Shown: piece by piece, positions 46,983 through 55,781 of the stretch
Position numbering within the stretch: the stretch's first letter is position 1
Layout: each line of letters begins with the position of its first letter
NCBI RefSeq assembly: GCF_014645615.1
Contig: NZ_BMMB01000001.1
Location: 744,001-808,000 of the forward strand
Direction: 5' to 3'
Origin: Paenibacillus hunanensis
Lineage (GTDB): Bacteria > Bacillota > Bacilli > Paenibacillales > Paenibacillaceae
Length of the DNA stretch: 64,000 nt
Notes under the pieces: model-generated
Database searches by the model: none
Seen by the model: the letters and a program-made list of their open reading frames with translations, nothing else
Told to the model about the DNA's origin: nothing
Made by a program: the position numbers and the translations under genes

Positions 46983-47579
46983 ATGAATATAGGATTAACC
47001 GGAGGAATCGCTACGGGCAAAAGCTCTGTAGCTGCATGGCTGGTACAGCATGGAGCGGCGTTGGTAGATGCGGATCAGATTGCACGCGAGGTTATGCTGC
47101 CCGGACATCCGGTGCTTCAGCAGGTCAGCGAGCGCTTTGGTGCCGATATGCTACTGGAGGATGGGACACTGGATCGCAAGCGACTGGGCGCGCATATTTT
47201 TGGACGCCCGGAGGAACGGAAGGCGCTGGAGAATATTACACATCCGGCTATTCGTGAGCTCATTCATACACGAGTTGCCGAGCTGGAGCAGGCTGATCCC
47301 GATCGCCTCGTCGTAGCGGATATTCCGCTATTGTACGAATCGAAGGGTGCCTATATATTTAGCGAAACGATGGTCGTCTACGTACCGCGAGAGATTCAGC
47401 TACAACGCTTGATGCAGCGCGATGGTCTGGATGAGCAGCAGGCGTTACAGCGACTCGCTGCACAGATGGATATCGAGGAAAAGAAGCAGCTTGCGGATGT
47501 GGTGATCGATAATAGCGGGACATGGGAGCAGACAGTGGTTCAGCTGGAGCGTTATTGGACAGGAAAGGGATTAGGATGA
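46983..47579 (+). CDS. coaE: Dephospho-CoA kinase
   Basis: A 198-residue kinase catalysing the last step of coenzyme A synthesis. P-loop GLTGGIATGKSSV at the N-terminus, DADQIAREV, and VADIPLLYES in the lid region. Length is typical. ATG 46983 lies four nt after the mutM stop; the SD is within the mutM end. Its stop overlaps the start of the next gene (ATGA). Confidence 0.95.
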   Translation: MNIGLTGGIATGKSSVAAWLVQHGAALVDADQIAREVMLPGHPVLQQVSERFGADMLLEDGTLDRKRLGAHIFGRPEERKALENITHPAIRELIHTRVAELEQADPDRLVVADIPLLYESKGAYIFSETMVVYVPREIQLQRLMQRDGLDEQQALQRLAAQMDIEEKKQLADVVIDNSGTWEQTVVQLERYWTGKGLG

Positions 47580-48151
47580 ATAAGCTCAAACGAACTGTTA
47601 TCCGTAAGCGAGTGTTGCTTCCACTGTTCGCGATTGTGCTTGTGCTTGTCCTGTTCAATGCACGCTGGCTGTCGCTCATTTATCCGATTGAATATCGGGA
47701 TGAGATTCGCGCCCATGCTTCCAATTACGAGGTTGATCCGTATTTGATCGCTTCGATTATTCGTGTAGAGACGAACTACCAGCCAAGCATGGAATCGAAA
47801 AAGGGTGCGCTTGGATTGATGCAGCTAATGCCAGATACCGCCACCTGGGCGATGGAAAAGGCACATCTCAAAGATGTCACGCTGGATTCCGTGAAGCATG
47901 ATGTAGAGCCGAATATCGAGCTGGGCAGCTGGTATATTAACAATTTGATGCAGCAGTTCGGTGGGAATGAGGTAGCGGTTATCGCCGCTTATAATGCAGG
48001 GCCAGGTAAAGTGAAAAATTGGATCAAAAACGGTCAGTGGGACGGCACGCTCGAAGACGCCAAAGATATTCCTTATGGCGAAACGAGACATTATGTGCAA
48101 CGTGTATTATATTATTATAAGCAATATACCAAATTGTATGACCGATTTTGA
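47576..48151 (+). CDS. Membrane-anchored lytic transglycosylase (SLT domain)
   Basis: A 191-residue murein hydrolase: an N-terminal membrane anchor (about 12-30, VLLPLFAIVLVLVLFNARW), then an SLT domain (about 45-185) with catalytic Glu in RVETNY, GLMQLMPDTATW, and AYNAGPGKVKNW. It would cleave MurNAc-GlcNAc bonds from outside the membrane. ATG 47576 overlaps the coaE stop with an AAAGGGA SD. This coaE-SLT linkage recurs in Bacillota. A perfect hairpin at 48151 terminates the operon. Confidence 0.9.
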   Translation: MNKLKRTVIRKRVLLPLFAIVLVLVLFNARWLSLIYPIEYRDEIRAHASNYEVDPYLIASIIRVETNYQPSMESKKGALGLMQLMPDTATWAMEKAHLKDVTLDSVKHDVEPNIELGSWYINNLMQQFGGNEVAVIAAYNAGPGKVKNWIKNGQWDGTLEDAKDIPYGETRHYVQRVLYYYKQYTKLYDRF

Positions 48152-48178
48152 CAAGGCATAGCTGCCTTGTTACCTTTT
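48151..48178 (+). terminator. Terminator of mutM-coaE-SLT
   Basis: ACAAGGCA, loop TAGC, TGCCTTGT (48151-48170), then TACCTTTTCT. It begins at the last base of the SLT stop codon. Confidence 0.8.
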
Positions 48179-48297
48179 CTGAATCATGCAGCCTGTATAA
48201 CGCACTTATAGACGAACCATGAATGCTATTTAACACAACGAACAGACACACCAGAGCGATGAACAAGCATTAGCAATGAAAGGAAGGTGACACAGCG

Positions 48298-48852
48298 GTG
48301 AAATGCCCCTACTGTGGTCACAATGGAACGAAAGTGCTAGACTCAAGACCGGCTAACGATAATAAATCGATTCGCCGCAGACGTGAATGCGAAAGCTGTA
48401 GTCGCCGCTTTACCACGTTTGAGATGGTCGAGGTAACCCCATTAATCGTCATCAAAAAGGACGGAAGTCGGGAAGAATTCAGCCGGGATAAGCTGCTGCG
48501 CGGCTTGATCAGAGCGTGCGAGAAGCGTCCGGTATCGGTCGATCAGCTGGATGCGATCGTATCCGAGGTGGAAAAGAGCCTGTATGCAACAGCACTTGCT
48601 GAGGTGGAGAGCCGTGCTGTCGGAGAACTGGTTATGGAGCAGCTGTATCCAGTGGATGAAGTGGCCTACGTACGATTCGCCTCGGTGTATCGTCAATTCA
48701 AGGACATCAATATGTTCATGAAGGAGCTGCAAGGACTGCTCAGCGACGATCCGAAGCATGAGAAGAAGTCCAAGCCTCAAGCCGGTACTACCTCCTCCAA
48801 TACCTATGCAGATGCACAGGATCTGGAGGATACGCAGTCAGAGCAGGACTGA
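48298..48852 (+). CDS. nrdR: Transcriptional repressor NrdR
   Basis: A 184-residue NrdR: an N-terminal zinc ribbon (CPYCG...CESCSRRF, residues 3-35) that binds DNA, then an ATP-cone domain (about 48-138) that senses dATP/ATP. It represses ribonucleotide reductase genes. The usual length is about 150; here about 35 extra residues rich in Lys, Ser, Thr and Asp follow the ATP cone and look disordered. GTG 48298 follows a GGAAGGTGA SD. No NrdR target gene is visible in the window. Confidence 0.95.
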   Translation: MKCPYCGHNGTKVLDSRPANDNKSIRRRRECESCSRRFTTFEMVEVTPLIVIKKDGSREEFSRDKLLRGLIRACEKRPVSVDQLDAIVSEVEKSLYATALAEVESRAVGELVMEQLYPVDEVAYVRFASVYRQFKDINMFMKELQGLLSDDPKHEKKSKPQAGTTSSNTYADAQDLEDTQSEQD

Positions 48853-49009
48853 ATGGACTAGATTATTAACGAGTAGTTGAGTAAGTTAGAAGTAACTGGA
48901 ACTAGTGCAGTCTGGTACAAGGCAGACTGCATACAGGGCAGATTAGATTTGGAATAAAAGTTAGTGCTCTTTGCTGAATTTCCATGTCTGATCTGTATCG
49001 CTACAGGAT

Positions 49010-49061
49010 AACATCATCGCTTTGGAGTGCATAATTCACTCTACAGTGATGATGTTTTTTT
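49010..49061 (+). terminator. Terminator of nrdR
   Basis: AACATCATC (49010-49018) pairs with GATGATGTT (49048-49056), an inner AGTG/CACT hairpin, then seven T in all. The gap beyond it is AT-rich, with ATATGG-N6-CCATAT at 49138-49155 as a possible operator. Confidence 0.85.
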
Positions 49062-49356
49062 GATGTTATTTTAAAATAGGCACTCCTGTATACAAGTCGC
49101 CTAACATCCGAATACTAATACGCAACGTTTGGTAATTATATGGTAATTTCCATATAGTTGTGTCTGCATTTTCAAGATATAAACTATACTTAACTTGAGC
49201 ACAATTTATACATTGGAATGTATTTCTATATTGTTGGTGATCCGCTTCACAAGCATTACGCGATTATAATATTGCTCAATAAATGTATAAAAATACATAA
49301 TAGATATAGTAATACGAGTAACTGCTTCATTTAAAAACAGCTAAGGAGATGATATT

Positions 49357-50628
49357 TTGTTTGATCTGACGAAGAAATCGATCAGTGTCATGCTCGTCGT
49401 TGCTACTCTATTCTCATTGCTGACACCTGTTGTCTCACCGACACCGGTATCCGCGGCAGGGGATGCAGTAGTGAATCTGTCCTCCACCAAGCAGGTTATT
49501 CGTGGCTTTGGTGGGATCAACCATGCACTGTGGGCTGGCGATCTGACCGCTTCACAGCGCGATACTGCATTTGGTAATGGCAACAATCAATTAGGCTTCT
49601 CTGTACTACGTGTGTATATCGACTCGAACAAAAGCAACTGGGCAAAAGAGTTGCCAACCGCTCAAGCCGCTGCCGCACGAGGTGCAATCGTATTCGCTTC
49701 GCCATGGAATCCGCCAGCCGAGATGACAGAGACGTTCAATCACGATGGAGATACCTCTGCGAAGCGTCTGCGTTATGACAAGTATGCGGATTATGCCAAA
49801 TTCCTGAACGACTTTGTCGCTTATATGAAAAACAATGGTGTGAATCTGTACGCGATCTCTGTACAAAATGAACCGGACTATGCGCACACCTGGACATGGT
49901 GGACACCACAGGAAATGCTGCGTTTTATGAAGGAAAATGCAGGCTCGATCAATGCGCGAGTTATCGCTCCCGAATCGTTCTCGTATTTGAAAAATATGTC
50001 TGACCCGATTTTGAATGATTCGCAGGCACTGGCGAATATGGATATTCTCGGCACGCATACATACGGGACATCCTTCAACAACTTCTCCTATCCGCTGTTC
50101 CAGCAAAAGGGAGCCGGAAAAGAGCTATGGATGACCGAGGTTTATTACCCGAACAGCGATAACAACTCTGCCGATCGCTGGCCGGAAGGTGTAGATGTGG
50201 CATACCATATGCACAAAGCGATGGCAGTCGGTAATTTCCAAACGTACGTATGGTGGTACATCCGCAGACAATATGGGCCGATGAAGGAAGACGGTACGAT
50301 CAGTAAACGCGGCTATAGCATGGCGCATTTCTCCAAATTCGTTCGCCCAGGCTATACTCGTGTCGATGCTACGGAAAGCCCGAATAACAATGTGTTCGTC
50401 TCTGCTTACAAAGGTGACGGTAAGGTAGTCATCGTAGCGATTAACAAGAACAATGCCGCAACAAACCAGAATTTTGCGCTGCAAAACGGTAGTGTATCCA
50501 AAGTCTCCTCCTGGACAACCGATGCTAGCCGTAATCTGGCACCCGGCACAGTGAATACATCCGGTTCGTCGTTTACGATGAGTCTGCCTGCGCAGAGTGT
50601 GACCACTTTTGTTGCAGATCTAAAATAA
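49357..50628 (+). CDS. xynC: Secreted GH30 glucuronoxylanase (XynC-like)
   Basis: A 423-residue secreted glycanase. Signal peptide (about 1-33, ending VSPTPVSAA). The (beta/alpha)8 barrel has acid/base Glu172 (VQNEPDY) and nucleophile Glu261 (WMTEVYYP), with a C-terminal beta domain. Close resemblance to XynC of B. subtilis and Paenibacillus suggests subfamily 8 enzymes that cut glucuronoxylan near methylglucuronate branches. TTG 49357 follows AAGGAGATG with a normal gap. Monocistronic; followed by 37-bp tandem repeats and a bidirectional terminator. No other xylan gene is in the window. Confidence 0.92.
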   Translation: MFDLTKKSISVMLVVATLFSLLTPVVSPTPVSAAGDAVVNLSSTKQVIRGFGGINHALWAGDLTASQRDTAFGNGNNQLGFSVLRVYIDSNKSNWAKELPTAQAAAARGAIVFASPWNPPAEMTETFNHDGDTSAKRLRYDKYADYAKFLNDFVAYMKNNGVNLYAISVQNEPDYAHTWTWWTPQEMLRFMKENAGSINARVIAPESFSYLKNMSDPILNDSQALANMDILGTHTYGTSFNNFSYPLFQQKGAGKELWMTEVYYPNSDNNSADRWPEGVDVAYHMHKAMAVGNFQTYVWWYIRRQYGPMKEDGTISKRGYSMAHFSKFVRPGYTRVDATESPNNNVFVSAYKGDGKVVIVAINKNNAATNQNFALQNGSVSKVSSWTTDASRNLAPGTVNTSGSSFTMSLPAQSVTTFVADLK

Positions 50629-50660
50629 GGAATAAGGGAAGGTATGGAGTGTAACCTGAT

Positions 50661-50850
50661 GCAGCTATGTAAGTGCTGTAACATATGAAGTTAGTATGTT
50701 ACTGTGTATGCGCTATGATCTATGAAGCTATTATGCTACTGTGTATGCGCGTGATCTATGAAGCTATTATGCTACTGTGTATGTGCTGTGATCTATGAAG
50801 CTAATTATGTTACTGTGTATGTGTTGTAATCTATGTAGCTATGTATTTCT
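50661..50850. repeat. Tandem repeats of about 37 bp, four to five copies
   Basis: ACTGTGTATG recurs at 50701, 50738, 50774 and 50812 (periods 37, 36, 38), each followed by ATCTATGAAGCTA or a close variant; a degenerate unit precedes at about 50664 and a partial one ends near 50850. No open frame or conserved hairpin. The repeats are adjacent, so this is not CRISPR. Confidence 0.85.
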
Positions 50851-50975
50851 GCACTTTATATAGCCACGTAATTGCTATAAGTGATGTGGTAGCCTAGCAA
50901 TACTGCATGTTATCATCATAACGCAACTCTCCACCGCCCCTACAATTCTAAGCAAGATACATGTGAAAAACAAAT

Positions 50976-51018
50976 AAGCCGCCGATCTGCACATGAAGTG
51001 CGGTCGGCGGCTTTACTT
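50976..51018. terminator. Bidirectional terminator
   Basis: AAGCCGCCGA (50976-50985) pairs exactly with TCGGCGGCTT (51004-51013), with an inner GCAC/GTGC pair. T-rich flanks on both strands. Probably ends xynC, and backs up the tRNA-Leu terminator from the other side. Confidence 0.85.
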
Positions 51019-51027
51019 TGAAGAATC

Positions 51028-51061
51028 AAAAAAGCACGTAATCGACGAATCAATTACGTGC
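51028..51061 (-). terminator. Terminator of tRNA-Leu
   Basis: On the minus strand GCACGTAAT and ATTACGTGC (51053-51061 with 51034-51042) form a perfect stem followed by six T. Confidence 0.9.
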
Positions 51062-51075
51062 TGGTTATAAGCATA

Positions 51076-51162
<87 letters not shown>

Positions 51163-51245
51163 AAGCAATATGTAACTTCCCGTTCCTCTTGTTGTGTGGT
51201 TCATGATGTGAGACAGGAAGTGGTGAAAGAATCACCGTATTTAAG

Positions 51246-51274
51246 ATAATACTACATATGGTGAGGGATTGCAA
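51246..51274 (-). promoter_or_regulatory. Promoter of tRNA-Leu
   Basis: On the minus strand: TTGCAA, 17 bases, TATTAT. The predicted start is about 75 nt before the tRNA. The rest of 51275-51590 shows no gene. Confidence 0.65.
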
Positions 51275-51594
51275 CAATATTATTGTAGGGATTGTGTGAA
51301 GATCCAGGATTAAAATTTAGAATATAAATGTTATTAAGCTTGAATGTTGTACCCCAAGAGAATTAAGAATGATATTGCAGAAGGTATCAGATTGAAAGGG
51401 CGCGCTTGAGTAGCTGTAGCAACAAGATTACATGAAGGATATGTATCGAGGTGAATACGGTTTTATAAACGTATATATAAAACGCATAGCTGAAACAAGT
51501 ATACGGCTAGCTAAAGTGATTATAAGACGTACAAACGAAACAGTAACAGTAATAGTAACAGGAGGAGGAATTAAAGGCGAGCCATAAATAACAA

Positions 51595-51633
51595 AGAACC
51601 ACTAGCGCTAGAGGATACAGCACTAATGGTTCT
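51595..51633 (-). terminator. Terminator of the binding-lipoprotein gene
   Basis: AGAACCATTAG and CTAGTGGTTCT (minus strand) pair with one G-T pair, followed by TTGTTATTT. It lies 18 nt beyond the stop codon. Confidence 0.7.
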
Positions 51634-51650
51634 GTTATCGGTAACAATTT

Positions 51651-52622
51651 TTATTTATTGGTAAGCTTATCCGCAATCGTCTGAATCACGTACGACTTGG
51701 CAAGTGGTGTATCGTTGAAGAAGCCGGAATCAACGATGTATACTTTTCCATTTTGTACAGCCTTCAATTCGTTCCATGCTGCACCATCCGCAGATGCTTC
51801 CATACGCTTGCTCAGTGCGGCGGCAGTATCATCTTTTTCACCTGTAGCAATAAACAGGGTATCTGGATTCATTTGCTGGAGCTGTGCCATGTTGATCGTT
51901 GTGGAAGCTGCACCTGTTGGGATACCTTCCGGTGCTTTCAATGCCAGATCCTGATAGATTACCGCGCCTGCACCTTGCTGTGAGCTACCGTATACTTGCA
52001 TCGCATTGTCCTTGATCATCACGGCTGCGATTGTACCTGGGTTCGCTGCTGCAATCGTATTTTTCGCACTGTTGGAGTCTTTCTGGTATGCATTCATATA
52101 TTGACGTGCGATCGTATCGCGGTCAAGGAATGTGCTGTACATATACAGCTCACTACGCCAGTCCAGTGTTGGATCGATGTAGACGGTTGGAGCGATTTTG
52201 GACAGGGCATCATATGCACTGCGATCGCTACTGTCGGTAAAGATCAGATCCGGCTTCTGTCCAGCAAGTGCAGACGGATCAAGGGAGCCATTCGACGTTT
52301 CGATCAATGTCAGGCTATCGCGTTGCTCCTGCTCGGTGTAAGGCGGGAATACATAGCTGCCACCTGCCGGCTTCGCCGCCAGAGATACCGTTGCATCCAG
52401 CGCATTCAAATAATCCATCGCTAGCTGATCCGTAACCGCAATTCGTTTCGGTGAGATCGGCACATTCACCATCTGTCCGAATGAATCGCGTACAGGCATC
52501 ACCTTAATACCATTTGGATTAAAAATATCTGCCCGTGTTTCCTTCGGCTGTCCACAGGCGGTCAGAAAAACAAGTAATAAGGCAAGACCCAGTCCTGCCT
52601 TTGCTAAAGCTGAATACTTCAA
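51651..52622 (-). CDS. Iron-siderophore-type ABC substrate-binding lipoprotein
   Basis: A 323-residue lipoprotein with hydrophobic signal and lipobox LTAC (Cys about 23), then a two-lobed FecCD-type binding fold with VPISPKRIAVTDQLAMDYLNAL, QKPDLIFTDSSDRSAYDALSKIAPTVYID and the C-terminal VYIVDSGFF. It should bind a ferric siderophore or heme outside the membrane and deliver it to a permease; none is encoded nearby, so partners must be elsewhere. TTG 52622 follows AAAGAGGCG; the frame extends 36 codons upstream without an SD. I could not find a convincing Fur box. Confidence 0.88.
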   Translation of the reverse strand: MKYSALAKAGLGLALLLVFLTACGQPKETRADIFNPNGIKVMPVRDSFGQMVNVPISPKRIAVTDQLAMDYLNALDATVSLAAKPAGGSYVFPPYTEQEQRDSLTLIETSNGSLDPSALAGQKPDLIFTDSSDRSAYDALSKIAPTVYIDPTLDWRSELYMYSTFLDRDTIARQYMNAYQKDSNSAKNTIAAANPGTIAAVMIKDNAMQVYGSSQQGAGAVIYQDLALKAPEGIPTGAASTTINMAQLQQMNPDTLFIATGEKDDTAAALSKRMEASADGAAWNELKAVQNGKVYIVDSGFFNDTPLAKSYVIQTIADKLTNK

Positions 52623-52763
52623 CGATATTCGCCTCTTTTCGTGTGTATCGATAGGTCCGGTAAGAAAGGCTGGTACGCAACATAATGAAATATTATAAAA
52701 ATGCATTATGAAGCAGCATATCCCCTTCATCCGGCTTGTTATCTTAAACTATTCAATAACTTT

Positions 52764-52794
52764 ATTATACCAGTTGCATAGGAACGGAAGTCAA
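52764..52794 (-). promoter_or_regulatory. Promoter of the binding-lipoprotein gene
   Basis: On the minus strand: TTGACT, 19 bases, TGGTATAAT (an extended -10). The spacing is slightly long. The start would be about 130 nt before the gene. Sequence from here to 53140 is AT/purine-rich and shows no gene. Confidence 0.6.
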
Positions 52795-53143
52795 CGCAGT
52801 CGGCGAACTGTCACGGGGTTGTCACAGAGTAGTGGGGTGGGCGTGAGGATTGGGGTTGAATGTAGTAGCGAGAGTGGCAATGAATGAAGAGGTTACTTTC
52901 AATGAAATGACTGAATTGGTGTAGTTGAAGTAGTACATATAGTGAAAGTAGTGTATAGAGTTGAGGTGGCGTATAAAGTGGAAGTAGTAACAGCAGTAGA
53001 TGTAATCGGATGGTAGAGTCATAAAAGACTACAATAATTGCTCCTAGTGTAAATAAAGATACAGAGAAAGAGGTAGGTATTTACCATGAATAGTGAAGTA
53101 GAATTTCATAGAGAATTGGAATTTTCTATCGAAATGTTAAATA

Positions 53144-53172
53144 TTGACTCATAAATTTCAGCATGCTATATT
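53144..53172 (+). promoter_or_regulatory. Promoter of tRNA-Ala
   Basis: TTGACT (53144-53149), 17 bases, TATATT (53167-53172), 43 nt before the tRNA. Confidence 0.8.
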
Positions 53173-53214
53173 AAGAGAGTTGATTCATTGGAGTCATACA
53201 TAATCATACCGCGT

Positions 53215-53287
53215 GGGGCCTTAGCTCAGCTGGGAGAGCGCATCGCTGGCAGCGATGAGGTCAGGGGTTCGATCCCCCTAGGCTCCA
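53215..53287 (+). tRNA. tRNA-Ala (anticodon GGC)
   Basis: A 73-nt tRNA with acceptor GGGGCCT/AGGCTCC (one G-U pair), D arm GCTCAGCTGGGAGAGC, anticodon stem CATCG/CGATG around CTGGCAG (GGC, reads GCC), and T arm GGGGTTCGATCCCC. The discriminator is A, and no CCA is encoded after it, so it is added enzymatically. It marks the edge of an AT-rich segment. Confidence 0.96.
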
Positions 53288-53292
53288 TATTT

Positions 53293-53327
53293 AAAGAATC
53301 CTTATGTAGCAGGGATTCTTTTTTTTG
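53293..53327 (+). terminator. Terminator of tRNA-Ala
   Basis: AAAGAATCC (53293-53301) pairs with GGATTCTTT (53313-53321), followed by further T. Confidence 0.92.
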
Positions 53328-53428
53328 CTTATAAATTAGTGAATATAATTGTTAAGTAAAGAATTTGATAACCTGTATATGGAATTTGATGTGATTATGA
53401 CTTAATCAATTCTTTTATCTTTAAATTA

Positions 53429-53440
53429 GAACATTTGTTC
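53429..53440. promoter_or_regulatory. LexA/SOS-type box before the AIPR gene
   Basis: GAACATTTGTTC is a perfect GAAC-N4-GTTC palindrome, the core of the Bacillus LexA (DinR) site, followed by G. It lies 80 nt before the AIPR start. TTGTTC could also act as a -35 with a weak -10 near 53458. Binding is inferred. Confidence 0.6.
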
Positions 53441-53520
53441 GAAAGGTATTGAGTCTTTAGATGTAGAAATATACTTATATAGAACTAAATTACAAATTTT
53501 CTTGGAATGGTGATGGTACT

Positions 53521-55581
53521 ATGGATATAATAATGGAAAGATATTTCGGTAAATTTTTAAATGAATTTAGTATAAGTGGTGGTTTAACTGACAGAAATTT
53601 CGAGAAATTCATAAATTATTCGATTCTTTTCCCAAAAAACATTTCTAATTTTAACTTAGCTTCAGTATCTACAGGAGATAGTGGGGACTGTGCTATTGAT
53701 GGATTAGCAATAGTGTTAAACAATAAATATATTTCGACATTTGGTGAGCTAGAAGATATTTTAGAATCAGGCATGGAGTTTTCTGTGGAAATATATTTTA
53801 TACAAGCGAAAACGTCAGATAAATTTGACGGCAAAGAGATGCTTCAATTTGGTACTGGAGTATTAGATGTTTTTAAAGATGGTAATAGTTTGACTAAAGT
53901 AAGAAATGAAAAAATTAAAGAAAAGTGTAAAATGATTCAAATGTTACTAAGTAATTATGACTTTTTTAAGCCTTCTCCGCGTTGTTATTTATACTATGTT
54001 ACGACAGGAACATGGCTTGATGATCAGAATTTACTGAGTGATAAAGAAAAAATAATGTCAGATATAAAGAATTTAGATATATTTGAAAACAATATTGAAT
54101 TTTATACCTATGGTTCAAAAGAAATTAGAAAACACTATGAATTAACAAAAGTACAAAATAGTGCAACATTCGAACTCAAAGAAAAAATAGAATTACCTTA
54201 TATGGAAGGTGTAGAGGAATCTTATTTAGCTACTTTACCTATTAAAGAATATCTTAAGCTGATAGTGGATGATCAGAATAAAATTATAAAAGGAATTTTT
54301 GAACTTAATGTTCGAGACTTTAATGGTATTCAAAATAATCGTGTAAATCAGGAAATAATTAATACAATTAATTCTAATACAAAAAATTATTTTGGATTAA
54401 TGAATAATGGAATTACAATAGTTGGTAAATCTCTTAGCAAAGGAAAGGGTTTGTATACAATAAAAAATTTTTATGTTGTAAATGGTTGCCAAACTTCCAA
54501 TATACTTCATTTAAATTCTGAGCATCTAGATAATAATATGTGGATTGCGATCAAAATAGTAATTACAGATGATGATACAATTATAAAAAATATTGTCAAA
54601 GCAACAAATAACCAAACTGAAGTTCAAGAAATCCAGCTTCTTTCACTAAGTGAGTACCAGGAGTTGCTAGAAAGCTACTTTAATAGTTACAGTGGAGAAT
54701 TCAATTTATACTATGAGAGAAGATCTGGACAATATAATTACAACGGTAATATTGATAAATCTAAGATTATTAATCCAGAAATTCAAATGCGTTCTTTTGC
54801 GTCTATCTTTTTAGATGCACCACATAGAGCAAGCAGATTTTATGGAAGTTTAAGAGAGGACATTGAAAAAGATGACGGAAAAGATGTAGGCAAAGGAATT
54901 TTTGTGACTGGACAACAACCTATTATTTACTATACGTCAGCCTTATTACTGCATATAATTGATAACTACTTTAATGATGATAAAATAGATGATAAGTATT
55001 CTAAATTTAGATATCACCTGTTATATGTGATTTCTAAAATTGTATGGAAAAATGAAAAACAACCTCAATTAAATTCAAAAAAAATAGAACAATATTGCAA
55101 TATATTAATAAATCAAATTGTAGATACACAACAATTTGAGGATTTATTGGAACAAGCTAAAGAAGTTATAAATAAGGTTATAGTAAATTTAGATGATCAA
55201 GAAGCAAATAGATCCGCTCAAGTAGTTAACTCTCTGCTTATGTATATTGAACTTGGTGTAACGAATCAAACTCTCAAATTAATGGTTTCATTTTTAAATG
55301 GTATAGATTATCTTTCAGCGCCATTTTATAATATGAGACTCGATGGCGACTTAAGATATAATTTCATTGATCGACTTAATGATCTTATTAGACGTTTCAG
55401 TTACTATAAACTAAATAGTAAGGTAAATGAACTTGAAATTATAAAAAGTGCTGTGGATGTTGAATCCAGAGCTAGTCGCAGAACGTCTGCTAAAGAGATA
55501 TATGATAAAGTTGAAGATTTATGCAAACAATTCAAAAAAAGCTTGGAATTATCCAAAAAGTATCAAAAGCAACAAACTTAA
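53521..55581 (+). CDS. AIPR-family (abortive phage infection) protein with PD-QxK nuclease-like N-terminus
   Basis: A 686-residue AT-rich gene product unlike its neighbours in composition. The N-terminal part resembles a restriction-type nuclease: acidic DSGDCAIDGLAI (Asp60), then YFIQAKTS (Gln95, Lys97), a PD-(D/E/Q)xK pattern. The centre has AIPR landmarks: LMNNGITIVG (about 292) and VVNGCQTSN (about 319), then NNQTEVQ. The C-terminus is helical. AIPR proteins are tied to abortive phage infection and sit near restriction systems; nucleolysis here is inferred. ATG 53521 has only a weak SD (GGTGATGG). It is a single gene directly after tRNA-Ala, behind a LexA-type box, with no methylase or antitoxin partner in view. 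A strong hairpin follows at 55591. Confidence 0.8.
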   Translation: MDIIMERYFGKFLNEFSISGGLTDRNFEKFINYSILFPKNISNFNLASVSTGDSGDCAIDGLAIVLNNKYISTFGELEDILESGMEFSVEIYFIQAKTSDKFDGKEMLQFGTGVLDVFKDGNSLTKVRNEKIKEKCKMIQMLLSNYDFFKPSPRCYLYYVTTGTWLDDQNLLSDKEKIMSDIKNLDIFENNIEFYTYGSKEIRKHYELTKVQNSATFELKEKIELPYMEGVEESYLATLPIKEYLKLIVDDQNKIIKGIFELNVRDFNGIQNNRVNQEIINTINSNTKNYFGLMNNGITIVGKSLSKGKGLYTIKNFYVVNGCQTSNILHLNSEHLDNNMWIAIKIVITDDDTIIKNIVKATNNQTEVQEIQLLSLSEYQELLESYFNSYSGEFNLYYERRSGQYNYNGNIDKSKIINPEIQMRSFASIFLDAPHRASRFYGSLREDIEKDDGKDVGKGIFVTGQQPIIYYTSALLLHIIDNYFNDDKIDDKYSKFRYHLLYVISKIVWKNEKQPQLNSKKIEQYCNILINQIVDTQQFEDLLEQAKEVINKVIVNLDDQEANRSAQVVNSLLMYIELGVTNQTLKLMVSFLNGIDYLSAPFYNMRLDGDLRYNFIDRLNDLIRRFSYYKLNSKVNELEIIKSAVDVESRASRRTSAKEIYDKVEDLCKQFKKSLELSKKYQKQQT

Positions 55582-55590
55582 TTCAAATAC

Positions 55591-55634
55591 AAAATAACTA
55601 CAAATAGATCCTATTTATAGTTATTTTGTTGTTA
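55591..55634 (+). terminator. Terminator of the AIPR gene
   Basis: A near-perfect 17-bp AT-rich stem (55591-55607 with 55611-55627, one mismatch, 3-nt loop), then T-rich sequence. Confidence 0.85.
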
Positions 55635-55781
55635 TATTATTTTTACTAGAAACAATTTGCATTCTAAAGTGTATAAATCTAATTCATTCTAATCTCCACC
55701 CACCTACCTGCTCAAGCTCATCTCACTTTGAACCTCAACATTTTCCAAATGCTTGAGCACACAGAAAGGACTACCAACCTT

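Noticed and set aside
52740..52775. Fur box before the binding-lipoprotein gene
   Set aside because: The AT-rich stretch around the promoter has only partial resemblance to the 7-1-7 or 19-bp consensus.
53086..53151. 21-codon open frame before tRNA-Ala
   Set aside because: Very short, weak ribosome site, and it overlaps the tRNA promoter -35.
53266..55730. Direct repeat of the tRNA-Ala 3' end flanking the AIPR gene (attL/attR)
   Set aside because: I looked for a second copy of the tRNA end downstream of the gene up to 55780 and found none, and no integrase is present; tRNA-targeted insertion is therefore not demonstrated.
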